A DNA stretch of 12,791 bases from Terriglobia bacterium (GTDB taxonomy: Bacteria; Acidobacteriota; Terriglobia; UBA7540). Under the pieces are notes generated by a model. It did not search any database, was not told where the DNA came from, and was given only the letters and a program-made list of their open reading frames with translations. Position numbers and translations under genes: made by a program. Shown piece after piece: positions 1-5,953 of this stretch; positions within the stretch are counted from its first letter, which is position 1, and every line of letters starts with the position of its first letter. Location of the stretch: the NCBI GenBank assembly GCA_020072905.1, contig JAIQGB010000189.1, positions 1 to 12,791 of the forward strand. Reading direction: 5' to 3'.

Positions 1-661
1 AAATGGCCAATCCGCGCTGCGCCGACGGGGAGAGCGCGCTCGTGTCGCCGGCCTGGAATCGGTCGAATGCCGAGTTGCCGCTGAGCAGCGTGCGCTCAAA
101 GGAGGCGATGGCCTGGGCCACGCGCTGCGGAGTGATCTCCTCGCTGCCAAAGGCCTTCTTGAACTCGGCCTTGTAGCCTATGATCTTGTTCAGGGCGCCG
201 GTCATCCCGTGGAGCGTATTGGCCATCTCGATGGGATTCTGGACAGGGCCGAGCGCCTGATCCTCGAGCGAAGCGGCGCGGCCGTCCCAGAACTGCGCCT
301 TGCTGTAAAGGCGGTTCAGGACGGTCGGGCAATTGCGGTTGCCGATCTGGCCCTGGAAGCCCGCGGCGACCGGCGCGCCGTTGGAAAAGCCGAAGGTTGG
401 GTGATGACAGGTTGCGCAGGAGATATTCCCATCCACGGAAAGCCGCGGGTCGAAGTAGAGCTTCTTTCCCAGTTCGATCTTTTCGGGGGTGAGGGGATTG
501 TCAGCAGGAATCCACTTGGAGACTTCGGGGTCGAGTCCCAGTGGCACTTTGAGGAGCGCCGACCCGGCGGGTTTCTTGCTAGCGCCGAGGATCGCTGCGC
601 TCACGAGCGATAGAGCGAGAATCAGCACAGTCAAGGCGAATTTCGCGCTTCGTGTAAGCAT
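1..661 (-). CDS. Di-haem cytochrome c peroxidase, partial (3' end outside window)
   Basis: Periplasmic di-haem peroxidase of the CcpA/MauG family, which reduces hydrogen peroxide with electrons from small cytochromes or acts on other substrates. My own translation from ATG at 661 gives 220 residues before the edge. Residues 1-26 form a signal peptide (short basic start, then a leucine/alanine-rich core). The N-terminal haem site is CATCH at 82-86, followed by family hallmarks: a TVLN stretch near 113, FWDGRA at 124-129, NPIEM at 142-146 and a SFERTL helix near 187. The second haem motif and the C-terminal domain would lie beyond position 1. The start is supported by AAGGAG five bases upstream of the ATG. 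It is transcribed divergently from the gene at 1000. Family assignment is firm; whether it is a true peroxidase or a MauG-like enzyme cannot be told from this half. Confidence 0.9.
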   Translation of the reverse strand, partial: MLTRSAKFALTVLILALSLVSAAILGASKKPAGSALLKVPLGLDPEVSKWIPADNPLTPEKIELGKKLYFDPRLSVDGNISCATCHHPTFGFSNGAPVAAGFQGQIGNRNCPTVLNRLYSKAQFWDGRAASLEDQALGPVQNPIEMANTLHGMTGALNKIIGYKAEFKKAFGSEEITPQRVAQAIASFERTLLSGNSAFDRFQAGDTSALSPSAQRGLAI

Positions 662-999
662 GAAGACTCCTTCGAACCATGGGTCTGAAACGTCCGGACG
701 AAGCGAGGGAATTCGGGCGCGCACCCAGAGTGTGCCCCGTCAAAAGCGGCAAAGACAGGAGAATTTCACGAACAATCCCGCGGCGGGGAACTCAGACCCG
801 CACGCGCGGTCGAGTCATGTCCACTGCTGAATCACGTCCGGCGAGGAGGCTCGGGTAGAAAAGCAGCTTACTGCACCTGGAGCGGCAGAGCAAGCCTTCT
901 CGATCCTCCATCGTGTCTCTCCTAAACCCCCGAAAACTGTTGACGTGCGTTCACGCGCGAGCTTGGTAGAATGACACAGCTCCTGGTTGGGTCGACGCC
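662..999. other. Divergent intergenic region, 338 bases
   Basis: This gap separates the divergent peroxidase and HEGGH membrane-protein genes, so it should hold both promoters. For the plus gene there is an extended -10-like element (listed separately). For the minus gene I see TTGACG (minus strand, 739-744) but no convincing -10 at the right distance. A 39-codon minus-strand ORF (792-911) has AGGAG seven bases before its ATG, but its peptide has no recognisable features and I do not call it. No repeat or RNA gene was recognised. Confidence 0.5.
964..972 (+). promoter_or_regulatory. Extended -10 promoter element for the HEGGH membrane protein
   Basis: TGGTAGAAT matches an extended -10 (TGn followed by a TATAAT-like hexamer, here TAGAAT at 967-972). 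A TTGACG at 940-945 lies 21 bases upstream, too far for a standard -35, so the extended -10 would have to do most of the work. Predicted transcription start is near 979, giving a leader of about 20 bases before the ATG at 1000. Inferred from sequence only. Confidence 0.4.
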
Positions 1000-1560
1000 A
1001 TGCAGCTTGAGTTTCTGGAAGCGCTCGAAGAGGATTGGAAGCCCGTTTCGAAGCCCGCCCTGATCGGTTGGCTGGCCTTCTACGGTTTGTTTCTTCTTTA
1101 CGCCCTCCAGGCGCGCGGCGGCTTCCTGCTGATTGACAATGTCAACCTGGTCGTCCACGAAGGCGGCCACCTGCTTTTCCGCTGGCTGGGTTCGACCCTG
1201 GGACTCTGGGGAGGAACGCTGCTCGAACTGATAGTGCCCTTTGCCCTGGCCCTCTACTTCACGTTTCAGCGGCAGACGGCGGCGACCGCCTTTGCGGCTT
1301 TCTTCTTCTTCGAGAATTTCCTCTACATCGCAACGTATATGGCTGATGCGCGCTCGCAGGGCCTGCCCCTGGTCACCGTGGGCGACGCCGAGTTCGGCGG
1401 GCACGACTGGTTCAGGATCTTCTCCAGCTTGGGGCTGCTGCAATATGACCGGGCGATCGGCGGCACGGTGCGCGTGCTGGGCTGGCTAGGAATGCTCGCA
1501 ACCGTCGGCTGGCTGCTCTATCGCGCCAGAACCGCCCCGCCAACAACTCATCATCTGTAG
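1000..1560 (+). CDS. Polytopic membrane protein with HEGGH zinc-metalloprotease-like motif
   Basis: A 186-residue protein with about four hydrophobic segments (roughly 21-37, 70-88, 95-114, 155-174). The motif VVHEGGHLLF at 51-60 fits the HExxH zinc-binding signature, and its position beside a membrane segment recalls M50/site-2-protease-like families. M50 enzymes also need a downstream Asp ligand in an NPDG-like motif; that is not seen here. GGHDW at 133-137 in the last loop could supply further ligands, which is my speculation. The N-terminus has no signal peptide and begins acidic and cytosolic in character. The ATG at 1000 has only a weak purine stretch upstream. It stands alone between divergent and convergent neighbours, with a hairpin right after its stop. 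Protease activity is unproven; it could be a non-catalytic M50-like membrane protein. Confidence 0.7.
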   Translation: MQLEFLEALEEDWKPVSKPALIGWLAFYGLFLLYALQARGGFLLIDNVNLVVHEGGHLLFRWLGSTLGLWGGTLLELIVPFALALYFTFQRQTAATAFAAFFFFENFLYIATYMADARSQGLPLVTVGDAEFGGHDWFRIFSSLGLLQYDRAIGGTVRVLGWLGMLATVGWLLYRARTAPPTTHHL

Positions 1561-1583
1561 CGGCGGCCCGTGACCGCCGTTTC
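1561..1583 (+). terminator. Hairpin directly after the HEGGH gene stop codon
   Basis: CGGCGG at 1561-1566 pairs perfectly with CCGCCG at 1574-1579 across a 7-base loop, followed by TTTC. The T run is short, so termination strength is uncertain. Its place immediately after the stop codon and before the convergent pgsA fits a terminator. A second inverted repeat (AGAGGGC at 1604-1610 with GCCCTCT at 1624-1630) covers the end of pgsA and could serve the other direction, but it has no T run. Confidence 0.45.
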
Positions 1584-1628
1584 ACGCTCCTCCACCGGCA
1601 CTCAGAGGGCGTCGCGACAGTGTGCCCT

Positions 1629-2222
1629 CTATACCTTGGGGGCAGACTGTGATGTGGATTCGCTTTCCGCTGCGTGGTGGGCATAACGGTGGCGGACGAC
1701 GACCAGGTAATGAACTCCCGAGGCCACCGTGATACCCGCGGCGAGGTAGATGCAGATTTGGAGCACCAGGCCGCTCGCCAGCGGAATCCCCGCCTGATGT
1801 CCCACGGCGAAAAAGATCGTGATGACCTGCAGGGTTGTCGAGGCTTTCCCCAGAATGGTGGGGCGGAAGGGCCGATAACCGGCCACCAGGCTGATCAGCG
1901 CCGCGGTCATGACGATCGCCACGTCGCGGCTGAGCACGAGAATGGTGAGCCACCAGGGGAGCACCTCGCGGAAGGCCAGCACTAGATACGCGGTGGTCAT
2001 CAGGAGCTTATCCGCGATGGGGTCGAGGGCCACCCCGAGCGGCGACTCTTGGTGCAATATGCGCGCCACCGTGCCGTCCACCACGTCCGAAACCGCCGCC
2101 AGCGCCAGCACCCCGAGCGCCCAGCCGTAGTTGCGGTCGATGACCAGGATGGCAAACACCGGAACAAACACCAGCCGCAGGATGGTGATCTGATTGGCAG
2201 GAGTCAGCACGCGGGAGGACAT
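1629..2222 (-). CDS. pgsA: CDP-diacylglycerol--glycerol-3-phosphate 3-phosphatidyltransferase
   Basis: An inner-membrane enzyme that makes phosphatidylglycerophosphate from CDP-diacylglycerol and glycerol-3-phosphate, the committed step to phosphatidylglycerol and cardiolipin. The CDP-alcohol phosphatidyltransferase signature is complete at about residues 45-72 (start taken as ATG 2222): SDVVDGTVAR, then GVALDPIADK, giving the spaced Asp residues that bind metal and substrate. Several hydrophobic helices follow, ending in a polar C-terminal tail. Length 197 residues is normal for PgsA. An upstream in-frame TTG at 2264 could extend the frame by 14 codons, but that TTG is the first half of a TTGACA -35 box, so ATG 2222 is preferred. 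The gene converges on the HEGGH gene. PgsA is the best fit; another CDP-alcohol transferase is less likely given NQITILRL near the N-terminus. Confidence 0.93.
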   Translation of the reverse strand: MSSRVLTPANQITILRLVFVPVFAILVIDRNYGWALGVLALAAVSDVVDGTVARILHQESPLGVALDPIADKLLMTTAYLVLAFREVLPWWLTILVLSRDVAIVMTAALISLVAGYRPFRPTILGKASTTLQVITIFFAVGHQAGIPLASGLVLQICIYLAAGITVASGVHYLVVVRHRYAHHAAESESTSQSAPKV

Positions 2223-2234
2223 GTTCTCGAAACC

Positions 2235-2264
2235 ACTATAGCGACCCGGTTTCGAACCTGTCAA
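2235..2264 (-). promoter_or_regulatory. Sigma70-type promoter of pgsA
   Basis: Read on the minus strand, TTGACA (2259-2264) and TATAGT (2235-2240) are separated by 18 bases. This is the best promoter match in the window. Transcription should begin near 2228, only about 5-7 bases before the pgsA ATG at 2222, so this mRNA would be almost leaderless and has no room for a Shine-Dalgarno site. Confidence 0.65.
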
Positions 2265-2281
2265 ACAAGGGGAAAGAGTTG

Positions 2282-2299
2282 TCGGCGGCCAGCCGCCGA
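2282..2299 (-). terminator. Hairpin between the 106-residue gene and pgsA
   Basis: TCGGCGG at 2282-2288 pairs perfectly with CCGCCGA at 2293-2299 around a 4-base loop. On the minus strand the stem is followed by CAACTCTTTCC, a weak T-containing tail. It lies 11 bases after the stop of the upstream gene and before the pgsA promoter, as expected for a terminator separating two transcription units. Confidence 0.5.
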
Positions 2300-2309
2300 T
2301 CCGCAGTGG

Positions 2310-2630
2310 CTAACCCGCAGACTCCAGTTCGATCCCGAGATACTCCTGAATCGTCACACCCACCTTGGCACGGAACCGATCCGAGAGTGAAGGCAGGGTG
2401 CCGCTCGGCTCATCGCAGGCGATCCGCTCGACGCGGTGAAGGGGATAGAACACCGTGGCCATGCCCACCGTGGTTTCCTCATGGTCGAGGATCTGTCGCA
2501 CCAGATCGTCAAAGGAATCGAGCTCGATGCCGCGCACGGTCACGCCAGCGGCGCCCAGGGCCAGCAATTGGCCCCAGATTTTTTCCTTCGGCGCGGCCAG
2601 ACTCACGATCACGATGCTGTTGATTTCCAT
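2310..2630 (-). CDS. Small conserved-looking protein of unknown function
   Basis: A 106-residue soluble protein I cannot assign to a named family. It opens with a beta-like hydrophobic strand (SIVIVSLAAP), then KEKIWGQLLAL, AAGVTVRGIELDSFDD, a short charged stretch, then TVFYPLHRVERIACDE and a C-terminal helix. Alternating beta-strand-like segments with a central GVTVRGI give a compact, possibly Sm- or SH3-like appearance, which is only an impression. There are no Cys pairs, membrane segments or catalytic motifs. Codon use and G+C match the neighbouring core genes, and the sequence looks like a maintained protein. The ATG at 2630 has only a weak AGG-containing upstream region. The DUF4386-like gene ends 30 bases upstream on the same strand, so the two could be co-transcribed; a hairpin follows its stop. 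Confidence 0.75.
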   Translation of the reverse strand: MEINSIVIVSLAAPKEKIWGQLLALGAAGVTVRGIELDSFDDLVRQILDHEETTVGMATVFYPLHRVERIACDEPSGTLPSLSDRFRAKVGVTIQEYLGIELESAG

Positions 2631-2660
2631 CGAGTCATCGCCTGTCCTCGGTGAACCGTT

Positions 2661-3371
2661 CTACCGCGCTCCCCCTAGCTGCAAGAGCCTTCGGGCCACG
2701 AGGATGTTCCATATCAATAAAAGTACGACAGAAAAGGTCGAAATGACGATGCCGATCGTTGGCACAAAAATGCCAGAGTCGAGAACACTCGATATAATAC
2801 GTATGTAGGCAGTTAATTTACTGAAGTTAGTGCTCCGCAGCATGACAACCGAGATGATCAGACCGGAAAGGGACCCGAGGACGTAACTCACCAGGAAAGT
2901 CGTGCCATGGAAGATCGCAAGCATCGCCTCGCCTGCTGCCAAGAAGACGGATCTCTGCGCATCGGTTGCCGCGGCCGCGTATTGGTTGCTGAGGTAAAGC
3001 ATGTCGAAGGCGGGCCTCGCGGCGAAGAGGGCCACAACCCCTACGAGGCTAAGGGCGATATAGATGGCCGTGAAAGATTGATTGGTTCGCCGAAGGGCAA
3101 TGTAGAGGGCGAGAGACATCGGGATGGAAAGAGCGCCGTAGATAATAAACAAGAATTCAAAAGATAGGAGTCCCAAGAGCTTATTCTTCTGAAATAGGGT
3201 GAACCAGCCGATGACGGTGCTCGGCGGCGGCGAGACGATAAAGACGATGAGCTGGAGCGGGATGATTATTGCCATGATCAGCGCGGCTACGCCGCCGGTT
3301 TTGTAGAGCCAATACCAGTGGGGATCTACTGTCTCGGCATCAGCAATCTGATTTACTTTCATTTGCGACAT
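2661..3371 (-). CDS. DUF4386-like multi-pass membrane protein
   Basis: A 236-residue integral membrane protein with about six hydrophobic segments: roughly 25-47, 62-84, 88-101, 109-123, 153-175 and 205-226. The closing pattern, VPTIGIVISTFSVVLLLIWN followed by LVARRLLQLG, resembles DUF4386 proteins, whose function is unknown. I chose ATG 3371, about ten bases after GGATAA; a TTG at 3401 and a second ATG at 3362 are alternatives. The gene is clearly poorer in G+C than its neighbours (four 60-base rows I counted by hand ranged from 38 to 57 percent) and uses A/T-ending codons such as ATA and AAT freely, which suggests later acquisition. The family call is from pattern memory and should be confirmed by a profile search. 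Confidence 0.7.
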   Translation of the reverse strand: MSQMKVNQIADAETVDPHWYWLYKTGGVAALIMAIIIPLQLIVFIVSPPPSTVIGWFTLFQKNKLLGLLSFEFLFIIYGALSIPMSLALYIALRRTNQSFTAIYIALSLVGVVALFAARPAFDMLYLSNQYAAAATDAQRSVFLAAGEAMLAIFHGTTFLVSYVLGSLSGLIISVVMLRSTNFSKLTAYIRIISSVLDSGIFVPTIGIVISTFSVVLLLIWNILVARRLLQLGGAR

Positions 3372-3445
3372 AGGGTTATCCGTGTATTTTGGGGAGCGCA
3401 ACTCTTAGCACCGCAGTTGAATGGGGGGCGTTTCCCCTGCAGGAA

Positions 3446-3461
3446 GGCGGCCCGACCCGCC
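3446..3461 (-). terminator. Weak hairpin after scoB
   Basis: GGCGG (3446-3450) pairs with CCGCC (3457-3461) across six bases, and a second small stem (GGGG 3425-3428 with CCCC 3434-3437) follows on the minus strand. There is no real T run. The location, about 30 bases after the scoB stop, is right for a terminator, but the structure alone is weak evidence in G+C-rich DNA. Confidence 0.25.
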
Positions 3462-3490
3462 GCGGACCACGGCCTTTCCATCATCAATCG

Positions 3491-4153
3491 TCAATTCTCC
3501 CCCACCTGATAGGCGTGCACGTCCGGGTCGATGATCAGCTTGGGCTCCGTCGCCCGCTCGACGGCCTCGACGGTAGTTCCCGGGCCAAGCTCCTTGAGCA
3601 CCAGCCCCGCAGCCGTCACGTCGATGACCGCGAGCTCGGTGATGATGGTGTGGACGACGCCCGCGCCCGTCAGCGGTAGCGTGCAGCGCTTCAGGATCTT
3701 CGGCCTGCCGTCGCGCGTGGTGTGTTCCATGGTGACGATGACGCGCCGCGCCGCCGCCACCAGGTCCATCGCGCCGCCCATACCCTTCACCATTTTGCCG
3801 GGGATCATCCAATTGGCAAGGTTGCCCTCCTCATCCACTTCCATCGCGCCGAGGATGGTCAGGTCGATGTGCCCGCCGCGAATCATGGCGAAGGATTGCG
3901 CGCTGTCGAAGTAGGCGCAGCCGGGAATCTCCGAGATCGTCTCCTTGCCGGCGTTCACGAGGTCCGGGTCTTCCTCGCCTTCGAGCGGATACGGCCCCAC
4001 GCCCAGCATCCCGTTCTCCGACTGCAGCACCACTTCGATCCCCGCCGGAATGTAGTTTGCCACCAGCGTCGGCATGCCGATGCCCAGGTTGACGTAGTAG
4101 CCGTCTTTCACTTCCTGCGCCGCGCGGCGCACGATGATTTCGCGCTTGTCCAT
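3491..4153 (-). CDS. scoB: 3-oxoacid (succinyl-CoA:acetoacetate) CoA-transferase subunit B
   Basis: The beta subunit of a family I CoA-transferase, which moves CoA between succinyl-CoA and a 3-oxoacid such as acetoacetate through a glutamyl-CoA intermediate. The catalytic Glu sits in QSENGMLGVGP, at about residue 46. Other hallmarks are KDGYYVNLGIGMPTLVANYI near the N-terminus, GGHIDLTILGAMEVD, NWMIPGKMVKGMGGAMDLV and CTLPLTG. Length 220 is typical for ScoB. Either ATG 4153 (TGATG, sharing one base with the scoA stop) or GTG 4156 (GTGA overlap) could start it; both imply translational coupling to scoA. PcaJ or AtoA are related alternatives; the closest resemblance by eye is to ScoB. No thiolase or beta-ketoadipate gene is nearby to fix the substrate. 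Confidence 0.92.
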   Translation of the reverse strand: MDKREIIVRRAAQEVKDGYYVNLGIGMPTLVANYIPAGIEVVLQSENGMLGVGPYPLEGEEDPDLVNAGKETISEIPGCAYFDSAQSFAMIRGGHIDLTILGAMEVDEEGNLANWMIPGKMVKGMGGAMDLVAAARRVIVTMEHTTRDGRPKILKRCTLPLTGAGVVHTIITELAVIDVTAAGLVLKELGPGTTVEAVERATEPKLIIDPDVHAYQVGEN

Positions 4154-4851
4154 CACGTTCGCTTTCTCGTTGTCCTGCGTTCGATCCGTTTCGCGTAATG
4201 CGGGCCCTGGATGATGCGCTTGACGTAGATCCCCTGCGTGACGATCGCTTCCGGGTCGAGTGCGCCGAGCTCTACGATCTCTTCCACCTCCGCAATAGTA
4301 ACTCGGGCCGCGGTGGCCATCAGGGGATTGAAGTTCCGCGCCGTCTTGCGATAGATGAGGTTTCCCCAGCGGTCGCCTTTCCAGGCTTTCACCAAGGCGA
4401 AGTCGGCCTTAAGCGCATGTTCGAGCAGATACGGCCGGCCATCGAACTCGCGCACCTCTTTGCCGCGCGCCACGAGCGTCCCCACGCCCGTCGGCGTGTA
4501 GAAGGCGGGAATACCCGCCCCGCCCGCCCGAATGCGCTCGGAGAAGGAACCCTGCGGTATCAAATCGGCCTCCAGCTCGCCCTTCATCACCAACTCTTCA
4601 TAGAGCTTGTTGTCGCCGATGTAGGTGCCGATGATTTTCCGAATCTGGCCGTTTTCCAGCCAGCGGCCCACGCCGAAGCCTTCCACGCCCGCGTTGTTGC
4701 TGATTACCGTGAGGTTGCGCACACCCTTGGCGCGCACCGCTTCGATCAGATTCTCGGGGATGCCGCACAGGCCGAAGCCGCCCGCCATGATGGTCGCGCC
4801 ATCGGGGATGTCGGCGACGGCCGCTTCAGCGCTGGGGAACGTCTTATTCAC
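4153..4851 (-). CDS. scoA: 3-oxoacid (succinyl-CoA:acetoacetate) CoA-transferase subunit A
   Basis: The alpha subunit, pairing with ScoB to make the active CoA-transferase in the cytoplasm. The signature GGFGLCGIPENLI lies at 24-36, and other family blocks are LTVISNNAG, IGTYIGDNKLYEEL, GELEADLIPQGSFSERIRAGG, GIPAFYTPTGVGT and KADFALVKAWKGDRWGNL. Length 232 matches the family. The start is GTG 4851, supported by GAGG four bases upstream; there is no nearby ATG. It ends on the TGA that overlaps the scoB start. The gene follows tyrA by about 100 bases containing a strong inverted repeat, so it may be a separate unit rather than part of the aromatic operon. The C-terminus (RIERRTTRKRT) is more basic than usual. 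Confidence 0.92.
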   Translation of the reverse strand: MNKTFPSAEAAVADIPDGATIMAGGFGLCGIPENLIEAVRAKGVRNLTVISNNAGVEGFGVGRWLENGQIRKIIGTYIGDNKLYEELVMKGELEADLIPQGSFSERIRAGGAGIPAFYTPTGVGTLVARGKEVREFDGRPYLLEHALKADFALVKAWKGDRWGNLIYRKTARNFNPLMATAARVTIAEVEEIVELGALDPEAIVTQGIYVKRIIQGPHYAKRIERRTTRKRT

Positions 4852-4906
4852 TGAGCCTCGTCCGCATGCTTCGGGGTTCTCAGGTCGCGGCGCCCGGCAG
4901 CGTACC

Positions 4907-4949
4907 CGCCTGGCGCTCGGCGATTTCAGACCGCCGCTCGAACCAGGCG
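4907..4949 (-). terminator. Two-tier inverted repeat between tyrA and scoA
   Basis: CGCCTGG (4907-4913) pairs with CCAGGCG (4943-4949), and inside it CGGCG (4918-4922) pairs with CGCCG (4932-4936) around a 9-base loop. It begins right after the tyrA stop codon. There is no T run, so it may be a factor-assisted terminator or an RNA-stabilising hairpin at the end of the aromatic operon. Confidence 0.4.
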
Positions 4950-5816
4950 CTACTTGAGTTCGCGGAGCTTCTCGCGCAGTTTTAGCGCCTGCCGGAAATC
5001 GCGCTCGAGTTCGCGGCCGCTGAGGTGCAGCTTCATCGCTTCGAGTTTCTCGATCAGCGATTCGAGCGCCGACTGGATATTCTCAATGTTTGTGAGGCAA
5101 ATGTCACGCCAGAGATTGTAGGGGCTCTCGGCCAGCCGCGTGACATCGCGAAATCCCGAGGCGGCGAGCTCGAGCGGCAGGAAATCCTCTGCGCCCTGTT
5201 CGGCAATCATCCCGGCAAGGCCCGTGGAAACAAGCTGCGGCAGGTGGGAAAGGAACGCCATCGCGCGGTCGTGCGTGGAAGCCTCGGTGACAAAGGGTTT
5301 GGCGCCAAGTTTCTCCACGAGCGCGGAGAACGCCTGGACGCGCTCGTCCCCCAGGTGATTGGGCAGAAGCGGGGTAAGGACGTAACGCGCGTCCTCGAAC
5401 AGCGCCGCGCTGGCGTTCTCGAGCCCGGAACGCTCCTTCCCCGCCAGCGGATGCCCGCCGAGGAAGAGCGGCTCGTCGCCAAAAATCTCGCGGGCGCGCT
5501 GGCAGATCAGGCGCTTCGTGCTGCCCACGTCGGTGACGAGAGCGCGCGGCGAGGCAGCAACTTTGAGTTGTGGCAGGAGATCGAGAATCGCGCCCACGGG
5601 CGTGGCGAGGATGATCAGGTCCGCGTCCCGCGCCGCGGCCAAGGGATCGGCTGACCCTTCATCCACAACTCCCACGGCGAGCGCCCGCTCGAGCACCTCC
5701 GGCCGGTCTGAGCCCACCCGGCGGACTTTGACGCCGCGCTCCTTCAGCGCCAAGCCCCACGAGCCGCCGATGAGCCCAAGACCGATGATGGTGATACGGC
5801 GAAGCTGGGTTTCCAC
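4950..5816 (-). CDS. tyrA: Prephenate dehydrogenase
   Basis: A cytoplasmic NAD(P)-dependent enzyme that converts prephenate to 4-hydroxyphenylpyruvate for tyrosine. The dinucleotide fold starts at once with ITIIGLGLIGGSWGLAL (GxGxxG). Further hallmarks are LIILATPVGAI, VTDVGSTK, GGHPLAGKERSG with the active-site His, MAFLSHLPQLVSTGLA and ASGFRDVTRLAESP. About 288 residues: the catalytic domain only, with no ACT domain, so feedback control by tyrosine is not evident. The start is uncertain: GTG 5816, TTG 5822 and TTG 5825 are all possible and none has a recognisable Shine-Dalgarno site, because the upstream DNA is a pyrimidine-rich (minus strand) 7-base repeat array. GTG 5816 gives the usual short lead-in to the nucleotide-binding strand. 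It is separated from aroF by about 140 bases of repeats. Confidence 0.92.
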   Translation of the reverse strand: METQLRRITIIGLGLIGGSWGLALKERGVKVRRVGSDRPEVLERALAVGVVDEGSADPLAAARDADLIILATPVGAILDLLPQLKVAASPRALVTDVGSTKRLICQRAREIFGDEPLFLGGHPLAGKERSGLENASAALFEDARYVLTPLLPNHLGDERVQAFSALVEKLGAKPFVTEASTHDRAMAFLSHLPQLVSTGLAGMIAEQGAEDFLPLELAASGFRDVTRLAESPYNLWRDICLTNIENIQSALESLIEKLEAMKLHLSGRELERDFRQALKLREKLRELK

Positions 5817-5831
5817 AGTCAACAAGAAGAA

Positions 5832-5940
5832 AGAAGTCAGAAGTCAGGAGTCAGAAGGAAGAAGCACACCTTCGCAGCCACCTCGGCTGGAACGGAGTTT
5901 TCTACTTCATCCTTCATCCTTCACACTTCACACTTGACTC
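5832..5940. repeat. Paired 7-base tandem repeat arrays between aroF and tyrA
   Basis: Plus strand 5832-5866 holds five diverging 7-base units of the type AGAAGTC (two exact, one AGGAGTC, then two more degenerate). Plus strand 5899-5940 holds six units of the type TTCATCC/TTCACAC (two exact copies of each, flanked by TTTCTAC and TTGACTC). About 32 bases of unrelated sequence lie between. One array is purine-rich and the other pyrimidine-rich, so parts such as GAAGGA and TCCTTC can pair into a stem. The same AGAAGTC unit recurs at 12557. It probably belongs to a dispersed intergenic repeat family; function unknown. Confidence 0.75.
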
Positions 5941-5953
5941 ACAGTCCGCGATC

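Noticed and set aside
792..911. A 39-codon minus-strand ORF with AGGAG seven bases before its ATG
   Set aside because: The ribosome site is good, but the peptide has no features, it ends without context, and one such ORF is expected by chance in a 338-base gap.
1604..1630. Inverted repeat AGAGGGC/GCCCTCT at the end of pgsA as a firm terminator
   Set aside because: Perfect 7-base arms but a 13-base loop and no T run on either strand; it is mentioned only as a possible structure.
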